From Gimesia aquarii (GTDB taxonomy: Bacteria > Planctomycetota > Planctomycetia > Planctomycetales > Planctomycetaceae): a stretch of 64,000 bases of DNA. The stretch spans positions 186,001-250,000 of the forward strand of contig NZ_CP037920.1 in assembly GCF_007748195.1 (NCBI RefSeq), given 5' to 3'. Below the pieces are notes generated by a model. That model was not told the DNA's origin, did not search any database, and saw nothing but the letters and a program-made list of their open reading frames with translations. Positions 44,200-53,350 of this stretch are shown here, in pieces. The position numbers were made by a program, and so were the translations under genes. Positions within the stretch are counted from its first letter, which is position 1; the number at the start of each line of letters is the position of its first letter.

Positions 44200-45357
44200 T
44201 TAATCGTTAGATGCACTAAAACATTGAGCGCAAAGCTCCACATGACTATCATTGTCGGGAAGATAATGAGAATGGCATTCGCTACAGACAGATAACTGTC
44301 CTGGATACTCTTCAAGCAGATTTAGATAATCTAAAATCTGGCTTTCAATTTCAACCACGCCGATGATTCCCTGGCTGAGATAAATGACTTCATTGAGTAA
44401 TGCCGCTGCCTCAGAGGGATAGGCCATCTGTTGCTGGTCTGGCTGTCTGCTTCCACGTGAGAGTTGTTTTGTCTGTGAGTTCGTAATGACCGACCAGAGA
44501 TGTCCGGCGCGCCAGTGACCATCACTGTTTTGTTGTAGATACACTTCAACTCGATTTGTCTCTGGTGGCGTCAGAGGAATGCGGACGAGTTGAATTGGCC
44601 CATCTGAGTCACTAGCCTGTGATGTGCGTTGATTTTCCTGGATCGTGTGAGAGGGAGAAGCTTCAATTGTAGATTCTGATTCCGATTCCATCTTTTGTGA
44701 AAGTTTTTCTTCCTGTGGATAAACAGCGAATGTGTCTGTCTTAGAACGAATCGATTTGCATAACTGATGAATTAGTTGTGATTGTTGTTGAATAAACGCT
44801 TTTCTTTGACGTTTCATTTTTTTCTTTTTATGGTGCAGTTTTTTTAGAGAGTGTTCTGTCTGGTTTAATTGTGGAAATAATCGAGTTAACTGTTGAGTAA
44901 TGTCTGTAATTGAATGACAGTGGTCACCTTCCTGCGAATTCGAGATACTTTCGTTTGTGAAATCGAGGGATTCGCCATGGTGCCAATGACTATAAGCTTT
45001 TCTCCAGAGGTGCCAGGCAGTGGTGTCAAATAGATAGGGATTATTAGTAATAGGGATTTCAGCTTCATAGGCATTGATGGCTTGTTCGACAATGAATTCT
45101 TGAGGTTCAGCGGACACTTCTCCACTCATTTCAAGCAATTCATTTTCCATAAACTCCGGCAGACTGGCGAACTCGGCTTGGTAAGTTCCGTCCGCATCTA
45201 CACCCTTATTAATCCAGTCTTGCAGTTGGCGCTGTTGATTTATGGATAGTTGCGCCACACGGTCTTGACTGAATTCGATGCCCCATTCGGCGAGTTGGCC
45301 ACTGATGGTTCGGTGTGTATTGGAATTAAGTTTCGATTGTTCTGTTTGATTTTGCAT
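44200..45357 (-). CDS. Unrecognised protein with coiled coil and C-terminal zinc ribbon (LexA-CsrA cluster)
   Basis: 385 residues. The N-terminus has LAEWGIEFSQDRVAQLSINQQRQLQDWI. A basic coiled coil lies near 165-195 (LKKLHHKKKKMKRQRKAF). A compact domain follows with VEVYLQQNSDGHWRAGHLWSV and YPSEAAALLNEVIYLS, and the end carries CSECHSHYLPDNDSHVELCAQC, a four-Cys zinc ribbon. It is the last of three same-strand genes with gaps of 63 and 82 bases, starting with the predicted LexA-CsrA regulator, so cotranscription is likely. No family was recognised. A nucleic-acid-related role is plausible from the zinc ribbon and basic coil, not shown. Confidence 0.7.
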   Translation of the reverse strand: MQNQTEQSKLNSNTHRTISGQLAEWGIEFSQDRVAQLSINQQRQLQDWINKGVDADGTYQAEFASLPEFMENELLEMSGEVSAEPQEFIVEQAINAYEAEIPITNNPYLFDTTAWHLWRKAYSHWHHGESLDFTNESISNSQEGDHCHSITDITQQLTRLFPQLNQTEHSLKKLHHKKKKMKRQRKAFIQQQSQLIHQLCKSIRSKTDTFAVYPQEEKLSQKMESESESTIEASPSHTIQENQRTSQASDSDGPIQLVRIPLTPPETNRVEVYLQQNSDGHWRAGHLWSVITNSQTKQLSRGSRQPDQQQMAYPSEAAALLNEVIYLSQGIIGVVEIESQILDYLNLLEEYPGQLSVCSECHSHYLPDNDSHVELCAQCFSASND

Positions 45358-45420
45358 GGACGTAAAACCCTTGTGAATTTGAAGTAATATGTAAGAGATT
45401 TGACTTATAAACGCTGGACA

Positions 45421-46122
45421 TCAACACTGTGATTGACTGCGAACGGTGTAAGTTGCATTTCCCCGCATGCAGTGCTTTAAACAGAGCTGGGCTCCTTCGG
45501 TCAAAATAGTAACTGGCAGATAATCGCCGAGAATTTCAATCGAAACTTCATCGGGGAGCAGTGACTCTGGTTTCTGGACAGACATTGATCCAAAAGAAGC
45601 ATGAATTACGTCTTTTGTGGTTGTACTTTCCAACTCCATTAGAGCTTGCTGTTCTACAAGTTTCAGATCTTTCCAGGCTTCTTCCGCCATAGAGAAAGGA
45701 ACTTGAGATTTAATTGTTGAGATATATAGCGATTCAAGCGATTCAATGGTTTGCCGCCAACCTGTGATGGCCGCTTCAAAAGATTGAGCCATGGAAAGAC
45801 AGACTTCTGCCTCTTCTAGGTCGCCGTTTAATTTTTCTAGTTTTGATTTCTCCTGATTTATTTTTTTATTTAAACTACTGATTTCATTTTCCTTGTCGCG
45901 CACACTCTCATTGCAATGGGCGATGTCTGTCATCGCTTCGTCAGAAGTGAGTCCTTCATACTCGTCCTCAATTGTTAATAAATTGCAATAGCTGCCTTTT
46001 AATACTTTCGGAAAATCGAGCTGCGACATCTCAGAAGGACGTTTCAGTTCCGAAGTACCTTCCAACTTCTTGGAAAATGGTAAAACATGTTGCTTTCCAT
46101 TGCTTTCAGGTATGTGATCCAT
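45421..46122 (-). CDS. Unrecognised coiled-coil protein (LexA-CsrA cluster)
   Basis: 233 residues. A central coiled coil of about 60 residues (NEISSLNKKINQEKSKLEKL and on) is followed by a helical part (AAITGWRQTIESLESLYIST). The C-terminal domain of about 45 residues contains PDEVSIEILGDYLPVTILTEG and two Cys. No signal peptide or membrane segment. It lies 82 bases after the LexA-CsrA gene and 63 bases before the zinc-ribbon gene, all on the minus strand. Function unknown. Confidence 0.65.
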   Translation of the reverse strand: MDHIPESNGKQHVLPFSKKLEGTSELKRPSEMSQLDFPKVLKGSYCNLLTIEDEYEGLTSDEAMTDIAHCNESVRDKENEISSLNKKINQEKSKLEKLNGDLEEAEVCLSMAQSFEAAITGWRQTIESLESLYISTIKSQVPFSMAEEAWKDLKLVEQQALMELESTTTKDVIHASFGSMSVQKPESLLPDEVSIEILGDYLPVTILTEGAQLCLKHCMRGNATYTVRSQSQC

Positions 46123-46204
46123 TTCTGGTGTTTCCGATTTTGATGAGTCAATATTTGTATTACATTTTCAAATTGAGAGCACATGAGACTTCGTGAATTC
46201 CCTT

Positions 46205-46588
46205 TTATGTATCTTTGCGTATTTCTCCCATCGTATCGGGAGCGATCACTTCCAGTGTCACGCTTCTGTCTTGTGCGTTGACACAGCCGACGTAGATGTC
46301 GCCTAAACAAGCCGCTTCACCGGGGGTGAGTGTAAGAAGCTGAGTAATGGGCTCCGTAATCAAAGTGATGCCTCTCGAAAGATAATGATCCCGCTTGATC
46401 CAGCCCTTACGTTCCAATGCTCTTAGATGACACATGACGCCATTTGAAGATCGGATTCCGAACTGTTCGCCTATTTCCCGTACTGTGGGAGAAAGGCGTT
46501 GCTCGATAATTTCCTGCTTAATGAACGAGTAGATCGCCTCTTGTTTTTCTGTCAAAATTTGTCTGGTTGGTGTTTCTGTTGTTTTCAT
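46205..46588 (-). CDS. Predicted LexA-type winged helix fused to a CsrA-like domain
   Basis: 127 residues from ATG 46588, GGAG 9 bases upstream. Residues 11-75 match the LexA DNA-binding domain: LTEKQEAIYSFIKQEIIEQ, SPTVREIGEQFGIRSSNGV, HLRALERKGWIKRD, and SRGITL. There is no LexA protease domain. Residues 84-127 follow the CsrA pattern: LLTLTPGE, GDIYV, then VTLEVIAPDTMGEIRKD, with six residues between AP and Arg124 as in E. coli CsrA before Arg44. The protein could bind DNA through the first half and GGA-type RNA through the second. It heads a three-gene cluster. A longer frame to 46795 has a non-conserved extension. Confidence 0.72.
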   Translation of the reverse strand: MKTTETPTRQILTEKQEAIYSFIKQEIIEQRLSPTVREIGEQFGIRSSNGVMCHLRALERKGWIKRDHYLSRGITLITEPITQLLTLTPGEAACLGDIYVGCVNAQDRSVTLEVIAPDTMGEIRKDT

Positions 46589-46932
46589 TTCTTTTGTCTC
46601 CGTAAAGTTGTGACTGATGTGCGTTACGTGGGAATTATAACGGTGAAAACGTGCTCTCTTTTTTTCAGAAGTGGTCTTAAAACAGTGAAAAGAGGAACGC
46701 CGCCGTATACCGACAGTTGACGATTTTTGGTGACAGGTTCCGCTGATTCGCTCCAGGAAAAGATGTAAAAATTTTCTTTTTTTGGTGTGCGACAATCAGA
46801 TCTCAACACGACATGGAAAAACTCAATGATTGTGTGCTGATCGAACTGTTCTTGTAGAATCAAGAAATGAAGCTTTTGAATTTCATAGGCCAAACTTCAG
46901 GTCAGGAAATCGTGAAATCTGTGATTTGCCGT

Positions 46933-46961
46933 TTGTGAACTTTATTTACTTTGTTTACAAT
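46933..46961 (+). promoter_or_regulatory. Candidate promoter of the PVC dehydrogenase gene
   Basis: TTGTGA at 46933-46938 and TACAAT at 46956-46961 with a 17-base spacer, giving a leader of about 70 bases before the GTG at 47039. Confidence 0.4.
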
Positions 46962-47038
46962 GTAAGATTCTCAGGTTCCGACGGCTTATTTGCTGTGGTC
47001 ATACGAACTGTTTCTTCCTTCCTGTAAAGGTACTTGCC

Positions 47039-50000
47039 GTGAATCACCAATCGCCTCGCATATCCTCTTTAGGCTGCTCGATTATCTGTCTACTTTTATG
47101 TATTTCTCATGTTGGGTTTGCCCAAGCAGAAAATTTGCCGCGTGTTCCCAAAGGCTTCAGCATCGAGCGCGTGACTGATAGTGATCTGACCAAATATCCC
47201 ATGATGGCTGGATTTGATGATCGAGGTCGCTTATTCATTGCCGAAAGTTCAGGAGAAAACACACGCGCTCCTCAACTGATGAAGGAGCCCAAAAGTTTTA
47301 TCCGCATGTTGGAAGATCAAGATGGAGATGGTCGGTTTGATAAAAGCACTATTTTTGCAGACAAGATGACGCTTCCGATGGGGGCGTTGTGGCATGATGG
47401 TTCTTTGTATGTTGCGAGTCCTCCTAATATCTGGCGCTTAACTGATCACGATGATGATGGTGTGGCTGATGAACGGAAAATTATCGTTGATCACTTTGGG
47501 TTTTCCGGAAATGCGGCCAGCATTCATGGTTGCTTTCGTGGACCAGAGGGGCGCCTTTACTGGTCTGATGGGCGACATGGTCACGAATTTAAAGACAAAT
47601 CAGGAAAAGTGACTAGCAAGGGTCTGGCGGCTCGGATTTTCTCATGTAAGCCCGATGGTTCGGACATTGAAGTTTTCTGTGGTGGCGGCATGGATAACCC
47701 GGTCGAAATTGATTTCACACCGGAAGGAGAAATGATTGGCTCGGTGAATATCTTAATGACGCGGCCGCGCGTAGATTGTCTGGTTCACTGGATGGAAGGG
47801 GGCGTGTACCCACACTTCGAAGATTGTGTCGCGGAATTTAAACGAACTGGCGATTTACTGGGGCCGATTACACGCTTTGGCCATGTTGCTGTCTCTGGTA
47901 TGTTGTGTTATCGGTCCTCACAGTTTGGTTCCGGGTACCAAGGCAATATTTTTACGACCATTTTCAATACACACAAAGTGATTCGTTCTCAATTAGTGCG
48001 CAACGGTGCGACATTTGAAACCAAGGAAGAAGATTTCCTGGTTTCAGAGAATCCCGATTTTCATCCCACCGATGTAATTGAAGACGCCGATGGTAGTTTG
48101 CTTGTGATTGATACCGGCGGGTGGTTTCGGATTGGATGCCCACAGTCTCAAATTTCGAAGCCGGAGATTCATGGTGCCATTTATCGGATTCGCAAAACAG
48201 ATACGCCGACGTTATCAGATCCGTATGGTTTAGCCTTGGACTGGAAAGGGCTCTCTCCAAATCGTTTAATACAGCTTTTGAATGATTCCCGTCCTGTTGT
48301 TCAACAAAAAGCGATTCATGAGTTAGCCAAAGCAGGTGATCTTGCGGTGCCTTTGCTTGGCAAAGTCGTTGCTGCTCCCTCCGGTTCATTTTACAACGAT
48401 ACCAGTAAACGAAACGCAGTCTGGACACTTTCACGCATCGCTAGTAAAAAAGCGCGCACAGCAATTCAGGGGGGACTCAATTCTTCTGAGACAGTGCAAA
48501 TGACAGCCGCGCGGTGCTTAGGGACACTACGCGACACGAATTCCATTGCACAATTATCGCGAATTGTTAAAGAAGGGAAGCCCCCCGCGCAACGTACTGC
48601 GGCGACTGCTTTAGGTCGCATCTGTGAAACTGGTCGAAGTGGCTCCATTTCAGAACGTGAATTACAAACTGTAGTAGAAGCACTGTTTCATGCAATGAAA
48701 ACAGGGGCTTCCGATCGTACATTGGAGCACGCATTGATTTTCGCCATGATTCGCATCGACCAGCGTGATCTGATGTTGGCGGGTTTGAACGATTCCAGTC
48801 CTGCCGTGCGCCGGGCTGCTTTGGTTGCTTTAGATCAGATGGATTCAGGGAATCTGACGCGTGAATTAGTGACACCTTTATTAGATACGGATGATCCCGC
48901 ACTCCAGAAAGAAGCGTTGACGATTATCGGTGAACACGACGGTTGGGCCGGTGAAACGCTCACATTATTAAAAACATGGTTGAATGAAGAGAGTCTGAGT
49001 GAAGAACGGGCCGCCGTGCTGAGAGGTTTTTTGATTGCCCAGTCGTCTGACCCAAATGTTCAAGCATTGATTGCGCAGGCATTGACCAGTGACAAAACTT
49101 CGCAGTCAGCGAAGAATATTTTATTAGAAGTGATTCAACGTTCTTCTTTGAAAGAATTTCCTGTTGTCTGGCGAACCGCGTTAGAACAGACTTTGAAAAA
49201 ATCGAACCCTGAATTACAAATTCTAGTCGTTCGAATTGCCCAGACTCATGATTTGCCTGATTTGAATGAATTATTAAAATTACTGGCTCTGGATAAGAAG
49301 CAGCCCGCCAACTTGCGGATTGAATCCTTATCGGCCATCGGTTCGGAATTAAAAGAAGTCGATCAAGAAACATTTGATTTTTTGATGTCGCGGATGAATG
49401 AAGAGTATCCACCACTGAATCGCTTGTCGGCAGCGCGGGCACTCGCGGGATTACCACACTCGGAAGATCAACTGATCCAGTTATCCAAAGAGTTAGATGC
49501 ACCAGGGCCTCTCGCTTTACCAGTGTTGTTGAGAGCATATTCAAAAAGTAACGATTCACAAGTAGGGCACGCTTTAATCAAAGGTCTCAATCGTTCCTCT
49601 GCAGCGACAAATTTATCTGCTGATGAGTTAGCGGGATTATTGAAAAAGTATCCTGAATCCGTCCAGAAAGCCGCGACACCGTTGTTGAAAAAGTTGGGAG
49701 TTGACTTGGCACAACAGAAAGCACACTTGGAATCACTCAAGCCATTATTAACCGAAGGTCGGTTTGAAGAGGGAAAAAAGATTTTCTTTGGTAAGAAAGC
49801 GGCCTGTTCAGGCTGTCATGCTGTAGAGAATTTGGGAGGTAAAGTGGGACCCGATTTGACGCGCATTGGCGCGATTCGCACGGGGACCGATTTATTGGAA
49901 GCCATCGCATTACCGAGTGCCAGTTTTGCCCGTGGGTATCGATCCTATCTGGTAGTAACGGATGCGGGAAAAATCTACACTGGCGTAATTAGCCGTGAAT

Positions 50001-50173
50001 CGACAGACACGGTTTACCTGAGAACAGCCGATTTATCAGAAGTGCGCATCGCCCGAGATGAGATCGAGGTGATGAAAGAATCACCTACGTCCATCATGCC
50101 GAAGGGTCTTGAGCAACGATTGACTCCTCAGGAAATCCGGGATTTGCTTGCTTACCTTCAACACCGTAAGTAA
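47039..50173 (+). CDS. PVC-type membrane-bound dehydrogenase-like protein with HEAT repeats and haem-binding domain
   Basis: 1044 residues, GTG start with AAAGG upstream. Signal peptide at 1-31. A beta-propeller domain (about 35-385) contains FDDRGRLFIAESSGENTRAP and FTPEGEMIGSVN. A long HEAT-repeat region follows (about 400-900; SSPAVRRAALVALDQMDSG and others). The C-terminal cytochrome c-like domain has CSGCH at about 923, then GPDLTRIGAI and LTPQEIRDLLAYL. Such proteins are a hallmark of Planctomycetota and are presumed periplasmic redox or sugar-oxidising enzymes. It is followed by a sulfatase gene after 53 bases, a combination suited to sulfated polysaccharide use. Confidence 0.92.
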   Translation: MNHQSPRISSLGCSIICLLLCISHVGFAQAENLPRVPKGFSIERVTDSDLTKYPMMAGFDDRGRLFIAESSGENTRAPQLMKEPKSFIRMLEDQDGDGRFDKSTIFADKMTLPMGALWHDGSLYVASPPNIWRLTDHDDDGVADERKIIVDHFGFSGNAASIHGCFRGPEGRLYWSDGRHGHEFKDKSGKVTSKGLAARIFSCKPDGSDIEVFCGGGMDNPVEIDFTPEGEMIGSVNILMTRPRVDCLVHWMEGGVYPHFEDCVAEFKRTGDLLGPITRFGHVAVSGMLCYRSSQFGSGYQGNIFTTIFNTHKVIRSQLVRNGATFETKEEDFLVSENPDFHPTDVIEDADGSLLVIDTGGWFRIGCPQSQISKPEIHGAIYRIRKTDTPTLSDPYGLALDWKGLSPNRLIQLLNDSRPVVQQKAIHELAKAGDLAVPLLGKVVAAPSGSFYNDTSKRNAVWTLSRIASKKARTAIQGGLNSSETVQMTAARCLGTLRDTNSIAQLSRIVKEGKPPAQRTAATALGRICETGRSGSISERELQTVVEALFHAMKTGASDRTLEHALIFAMIRIDQRDLMLAGLNDSSPAVRRAALVALDQMDSGNLTRELVTPLLDTDDPALQKEALTIIGEHDGWAGETLTLLKTWLNEESLSEERAAVLRGFLIAQSSDPNVQALIAQALTSDKTSQSAKNILLEVIQRSSLKEFPVVWRTALEQTLKKSNPELQILVVRIAQTHDLPDLNELLKLLALDKKQPANLRIESLSAIGSELKEVDQETFDFLMSRMNEEYPPLNRLSAARALAGLPHSEDQLIQLSKELDAPGPLALPVLLRAYSKSNDSQVGHALIKGLNRSSAATNLSADELAGLLKKYPESVQKAATPLLKKLGVDLAQQKAHLESLKPLLTEGRFEEGKKIFFGKKAACSGCHAVENLGGKVGPDLTRIGAIRTGTDLLEAIALPSASFARGYRSYLVVTDAGKIYTGVISRESTDTVYLRTADLSEVRIARDEIEVMKESPTSIMPKGLEQRLTPQEIRDLLAYLQHRK

Positions 50174-50226
50174 AGTAGAGTGAGAGGATCATTCTGTATT
50201 TCACTCACCGAGTTAAGGGTTGCGCT

Positions 50227-51741
50227 ATGCTTGCTGCTCACAATGTTTTACGTACTACGTTTATTTTCTTATTATCGGTCGCGTTCTTTTTACCATCTTT
50301 TGAAACTCAGGCTGCAGAAAAAAAACAGCGTCCTAATATCCTGTTTGCGATAGCCGACGACTGGGGTTGGCCTCATGCGGGTGCCTATGGTGATCCTGTT
50401 GTCAAAACACCGACCTTTGATCGTCTGGCACGGGAAGGCGTTTTGTTTCAGCATGCTTATATTTCATCCCCTTCCTGTACTCCCTCACGGGGGGCAATCC
50501 TGACGGGTAAATATCATTGGCAGTTGGAAGCGGGAGCGAATCTGCATTGCATTTTTCCGGACAAGTTTCAAACGTATCCTGAAGTTTTAAACGAGCACGG
50601 TTATAGCGTTGGACATACAGGAAAAGCCTGGGGGCCGGGGCGAACGGAAACTCGCGGCAGAGAAATTGCAGGGAAACGGTTTAAAAGCTTTCAAGACTTT
50701 CTGAAACAACAAGAAGAGGGAACTCCTTTTTGCTTCTGGTTAGGCAGTAGTGATCCTCATCGCCCTTATGAACTCGGTTCGGGAGCAAAAAGCGGGATGG
50801 ATCTTTCCAAGATCAAGTTACCGGCCTGTTTTCCTGATGCACCTGAAGTTCGCAGTGATGTGGCCGACTATTATTGGGAAGTACAACGCTTTGACAAACT
50901 GGTGGGAGATGCACTTGCATTGTTAGAGCAAAAAGGCGAACTGGATAACACAATCATTTTTATGACCGGCGATCACGGTATGCCTTTCCCTCGTAGTAAA
51001 AGTTGCCTCTATGATACCGGAGCAAGGGTTCCTCTGGCCGCCCGTTGGCCTGCTAAAATTCAAGCGGGACGGAATGTGACTGATTTTGTCAGCCTGATTG
51101 ATCTGGCTCCTACTTTTTTTGAGGCTGCTGGAGTTGCTATTCCTGCTGACATCACGGGTCGCAGTTTGACGAATGTTCTATCAGACTCAAAATCGGGCCG
51201 AGTGGATACCAGTCGAGGACAGATTTATTTTGGAAAAGAACGGCATGTACCTTCGCAGGAAGCTCCCGATATGGGCGGTTATCCCTGTCGGGCGATTCGC
51301 ACAGATGATTTTCTCTATATCCATAATTATCGACCCGATCGCTGGCCCGCCGGAACGCCGCATTACCAAAAGGCGGCGTTCCCGGGAACCTGGTATGGTG
51401 ATTGTGACAATGGGCCGACTAAGACGTACATGATTAAGAACAAAGATAAAGATGAGAACCACCGCCGACTCTATGAACTATCCTTTGGCAAATTACCCGC
51501 TGAAGAATTATATGACCTGAGGAGTGACCCTGATCAATTGAAGAATGTTGCTCAGGGAGCCATGTATCAAACCATTAAACGGCAGCTTGCTGAAAAATTG
51601 CAAAAGCAGCTCGTAGCCACACATGATCCGCGCGCGATGGGGCAGGGGGCTGAACTGGAAAAGCATCCCTATTTAGGTGGTGGTCCTAAACATCCGAGCC
51701 TGGAAGTTAAAAGAAAAAAACGAGCCAAGAAGAAGCAGTAA
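50227..51741 (+). CDS. Secreted sulfatase
   Basis: 504 residues with a signal peptide (1-29). The metal-binding FAIADDWGW has Asp44/Asp45, and the formylglycine site is C84-T-P-S-R in SPSCTPSRGAILTGKYHW. Later motifs are GHTGKAWGPG, SSDPHRPY and FMTGDHGMPF (metal-binding Asp/His). The length is normal for family S1 sulfatases of the subgroup close to planctomycete heparan/arylsulfatases. It removes sulfate esters from glycans after maturation by a formylglycine-generating enzyme. The C-terminus is Lys-rich. It is probably cotranscribed with the upstream dehydrogenase-like gene. The substrate is unknown. Confidence 0.94.
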   Translation: MLAAHNVLRTTFIFLLSVAFFLPSFETQAAEKKQRPNILFAIADDWGWPHAGAYGDPVVKTPTFDRLAREGVLFQHAYISSPSCTPSRGAILTGKYHWQLEAGANLHCIFPDKFQTYPEVLNEHGYSVGHTGKAWGPGRTETRGREIAGKRFKSFQDFLKQQEEGTPFCFWLGSSDPHRPYELGSGAKSGMDLSKIKLPACFPDAPEVRSDVADYYWEVQRFDKLVGDALALLEQKGELDNTIIFMTGDHGMPFPRSKSCLYDTGARVPLAARWPAKIQAGRNVTDFVSLIDLAPTFFEAAGVAIPADITGRSLTNVLSDSKSGRVDTSRGQIYFGKERHVPSQEAPDMGGYPCRAIRTDDFLYIHNYRPDRWPAGTPHYQKAAFPGTWYGDCDNGPTKTYMIKNKDKDENHRRLYELSFGKLPAEELYDLRSDPDQLKNVAQGAMYQTIKRQLAEKLQKQLVATHDPRAMGQGAELEKHPYLGGGPKHPSLEVKRKKRAKKKQ

Positions 51742-51752
51742 AATTAAACTCG

Positions 51753-52481
51753 CTATGTTTCGTCTTGAAGCCATGATTGCAATTTAAATTGTATTGAACT
51801 CAACTCTTTTGACTTAGTTGTAATATGAAGAGCAGTACCACCAGCAGAGCGGAATGCGTTACAGTTTTCTTCCGTGTCATCCAGCAACAAGGCGTTTTGA
51901 AAGTCAAGTGACCTTTTATGCAACCAATCTCCAAAAAAACGCATCGGTTTTTCTCTTTTGAGGACCCCCAGCTTACTAGAGCAGAGCACGTCATCGAATA
52001 GTTTGACCGTTGACGCGAATGTCGGAAGTACCTCTTTAAAAACAGGGTTTAATTCGTGGGGACTCGTTCTTCGGCACTTAACGCGTTGAATCTGCTCAAA
52101 GAAGCAATCCATATTATCAGTTGCGAGTACTATCAAGGCTCCATTTTGTGCTTCCTGTAGAATCTTGTGCATACGCACATCTGAATGCATCAGTCGGCAA
52201 TCATCGACGAGCTTACGAGCTAAGTAATCGGAGTGAAATCGCTTATCTAGTACGATTTCCATTGAATCAATAACTTCGTTTGCCTTGACATTACCCCGCA
52301 TCCAATCGTGGATGAGCCCCTCATTTTGTGTAAATAAACATTTGACAGCATCAGATAGTTGTTGGTGAAGGGGATGTTGTGGATTTTGTAGAATCGAAAT
52401 CCAAAACGGATCACGTGACAGAACACCATGCCAATCGACAAAGATCACCTTGTTCCACAGCGGCAACAAACGATGACTCAA
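51753..52481 (-). CDS. HAD-like hydrolase with atypical DxH motif
   Basis: 242 residues with a HAD-type fold: VIFVDWHGVL (Asp16, but His18 in place of the usual second Asp), motif II-like VLATDNMD, a Lys in LKREKPMRFF, and ALLLDDTEENCNAF for motif IV. A helical cap lies between motifs I and II. The substitution of the general acid/base Asp by His suggests altered or lost phosphatase activity. It is convergent with the sulfatase; substrate unknown. Confidence 0.7.
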   Translation of the reverse strand: MSHRLLPLWNKVIFVDWHGVLSRDPFWISILQNPQHPLHQQLSDAVKCLFTQNEGLIHDWMRGNVKANEVIDSMEIVLDKRFHSDYLARKLVDDCRLMHSDVRMHKILQEAQNGALIVLATDNMDCFFEQIQRVKCRRTSPHELNPVFKEVLPTFASTVKLFDDVLCSSKLGVLKREKPMRFFGDWLHKRSLDFQNALLLDDTEENCNAFRSAGGTALHITTKSKELSSIQFKLQSWLQDET

Positions 52482-52510
52482 TATATTGTCTCCTGTCTTT
52501 CGCTCTGTTA

Positions 52511-53335
52511 TTAATCCAGGTTTTTGGGCTTCTGGTTGGGTGGCACATCTGTTTGGGCCGACTGGTAGAGTTGCTCGATGAATTCGTCGCTCATGCCTGT
52601 TTGCTTGCGTCCTTCACGGTTAAACGTATCTCCTACGGAAAGGGCAGCACGTACCGGCCAGTGCAGGTGTTGTTCGTAGGTTTCCCAGTCCGAGAGATGA
52701 TCGGGTTTCAATTGACGTAGCCAATGCAGGCCGAAAGCGACGTGTTGAATTTCGTCGTGATAGACCACCTTCATTAATGCGGCACTGCGCTGGTCTCCTG
52801 CCTCGAGAAAGTATTGTTCGAATTCGAGTGTATGATCGAGATTACGTCCTTCAAACGTGAGGGGCAGTCCTGCTAAATAGTCAAGAATACTTTCGTAGCT
52901 AAGCGCTTTTTTCCAGATATAACAATTCACAGGCAAGCTGCCGAACTCCAGTCCCAGTACAGAAGCGCGCTCTTTATGCATGCGGGTATGGCGTTGTTCG
53001 TCAGCCATGATTTTACACATCCCCAGACGAAACTCGGCTGGAGCATCAGGGAACGCACACAAAATATATGCCATCACTTCCAAGGCTTGCAGTTCATGAT
53101 TCGCCATAATATGATGCGCGAGTGCCCGTTTTTCCTGCTCGACAAACGCAGATGGTTTTGGCATGGCAGGCGCGGTGCGGGGAGCTGCAAACTGTAAATT
53201 TGCAGGACGCGTTGGTTCTTTAATCTGCAAGGGTTTGCCCGGTTGTTGGTCTGTGAATATTTCTGTGGCCGCAGTCAGTTTTTCTTCGAGTGACTCGCTG
53301 AGTAGTATTCGTTCGGCAAATTTACGAATTTCCAT
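52511..53335 (-). CDS. DUF455 ferritin-like diiron protein
   Basis: 274 residues. A ferritin-like four-helix domain (about 80-240) carries likely iron ligands: Glu in MANHELQALEVMAY, ADEQRHTRMH (E-x-x-H), Glu in HTLEFEQYFLEAGD, and HDEIQHVAFG (E-x-x-H). This matches the DUF455/MiaE-like family. The reaction is unknown for DUF455; relatives hydroxylate tRNA or other substrates with O2. It is followed on the same strand by an HAD-like gene after 29 bases and preceded by a methyltransferase 15 bases upstream, so an operon is likely. Confidence 0.85.
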   Translation of the reverse strand: MEIRKFAERILLSESLEEKLTAATEIFTDQQPGKPLQIKEPTRPANLQFAAPRTAPAMPKPSAFVEQEKRALAHHIMANHELQALEVMAYILCAFPDAPAEFRLGMCKIMADEQRHTRMHKERASVLGLEFGSLPVNCYIWKKALSYESILDYLAGLPLTFEGRNLDHTLEFEQYFLEAGDQRSAALMKVVYHDEIQHVAFGLHWLRQLKPDHLSDWETYEQHLHWPVRAALSVGDTFNREGRKQTGMSDEFIEQLYQSAQTDVPPNQKPKNLD

Positions 53336-53350
53336 AATGGTTTTGGTTCG

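Noticed and set aside
46589-46795. N-terminal extension of the LexA-CsrA protein
   Set aside because: The extra residues are unlike LexA starts, and the ATG at 46588 has its own GGAG site.
48960-49559. 199-codon minus-strand open frame
   Set aside because: Antisense to the HEAT-repeat part of the PVC dehydrogenase; composition follows the shadow of that gene.
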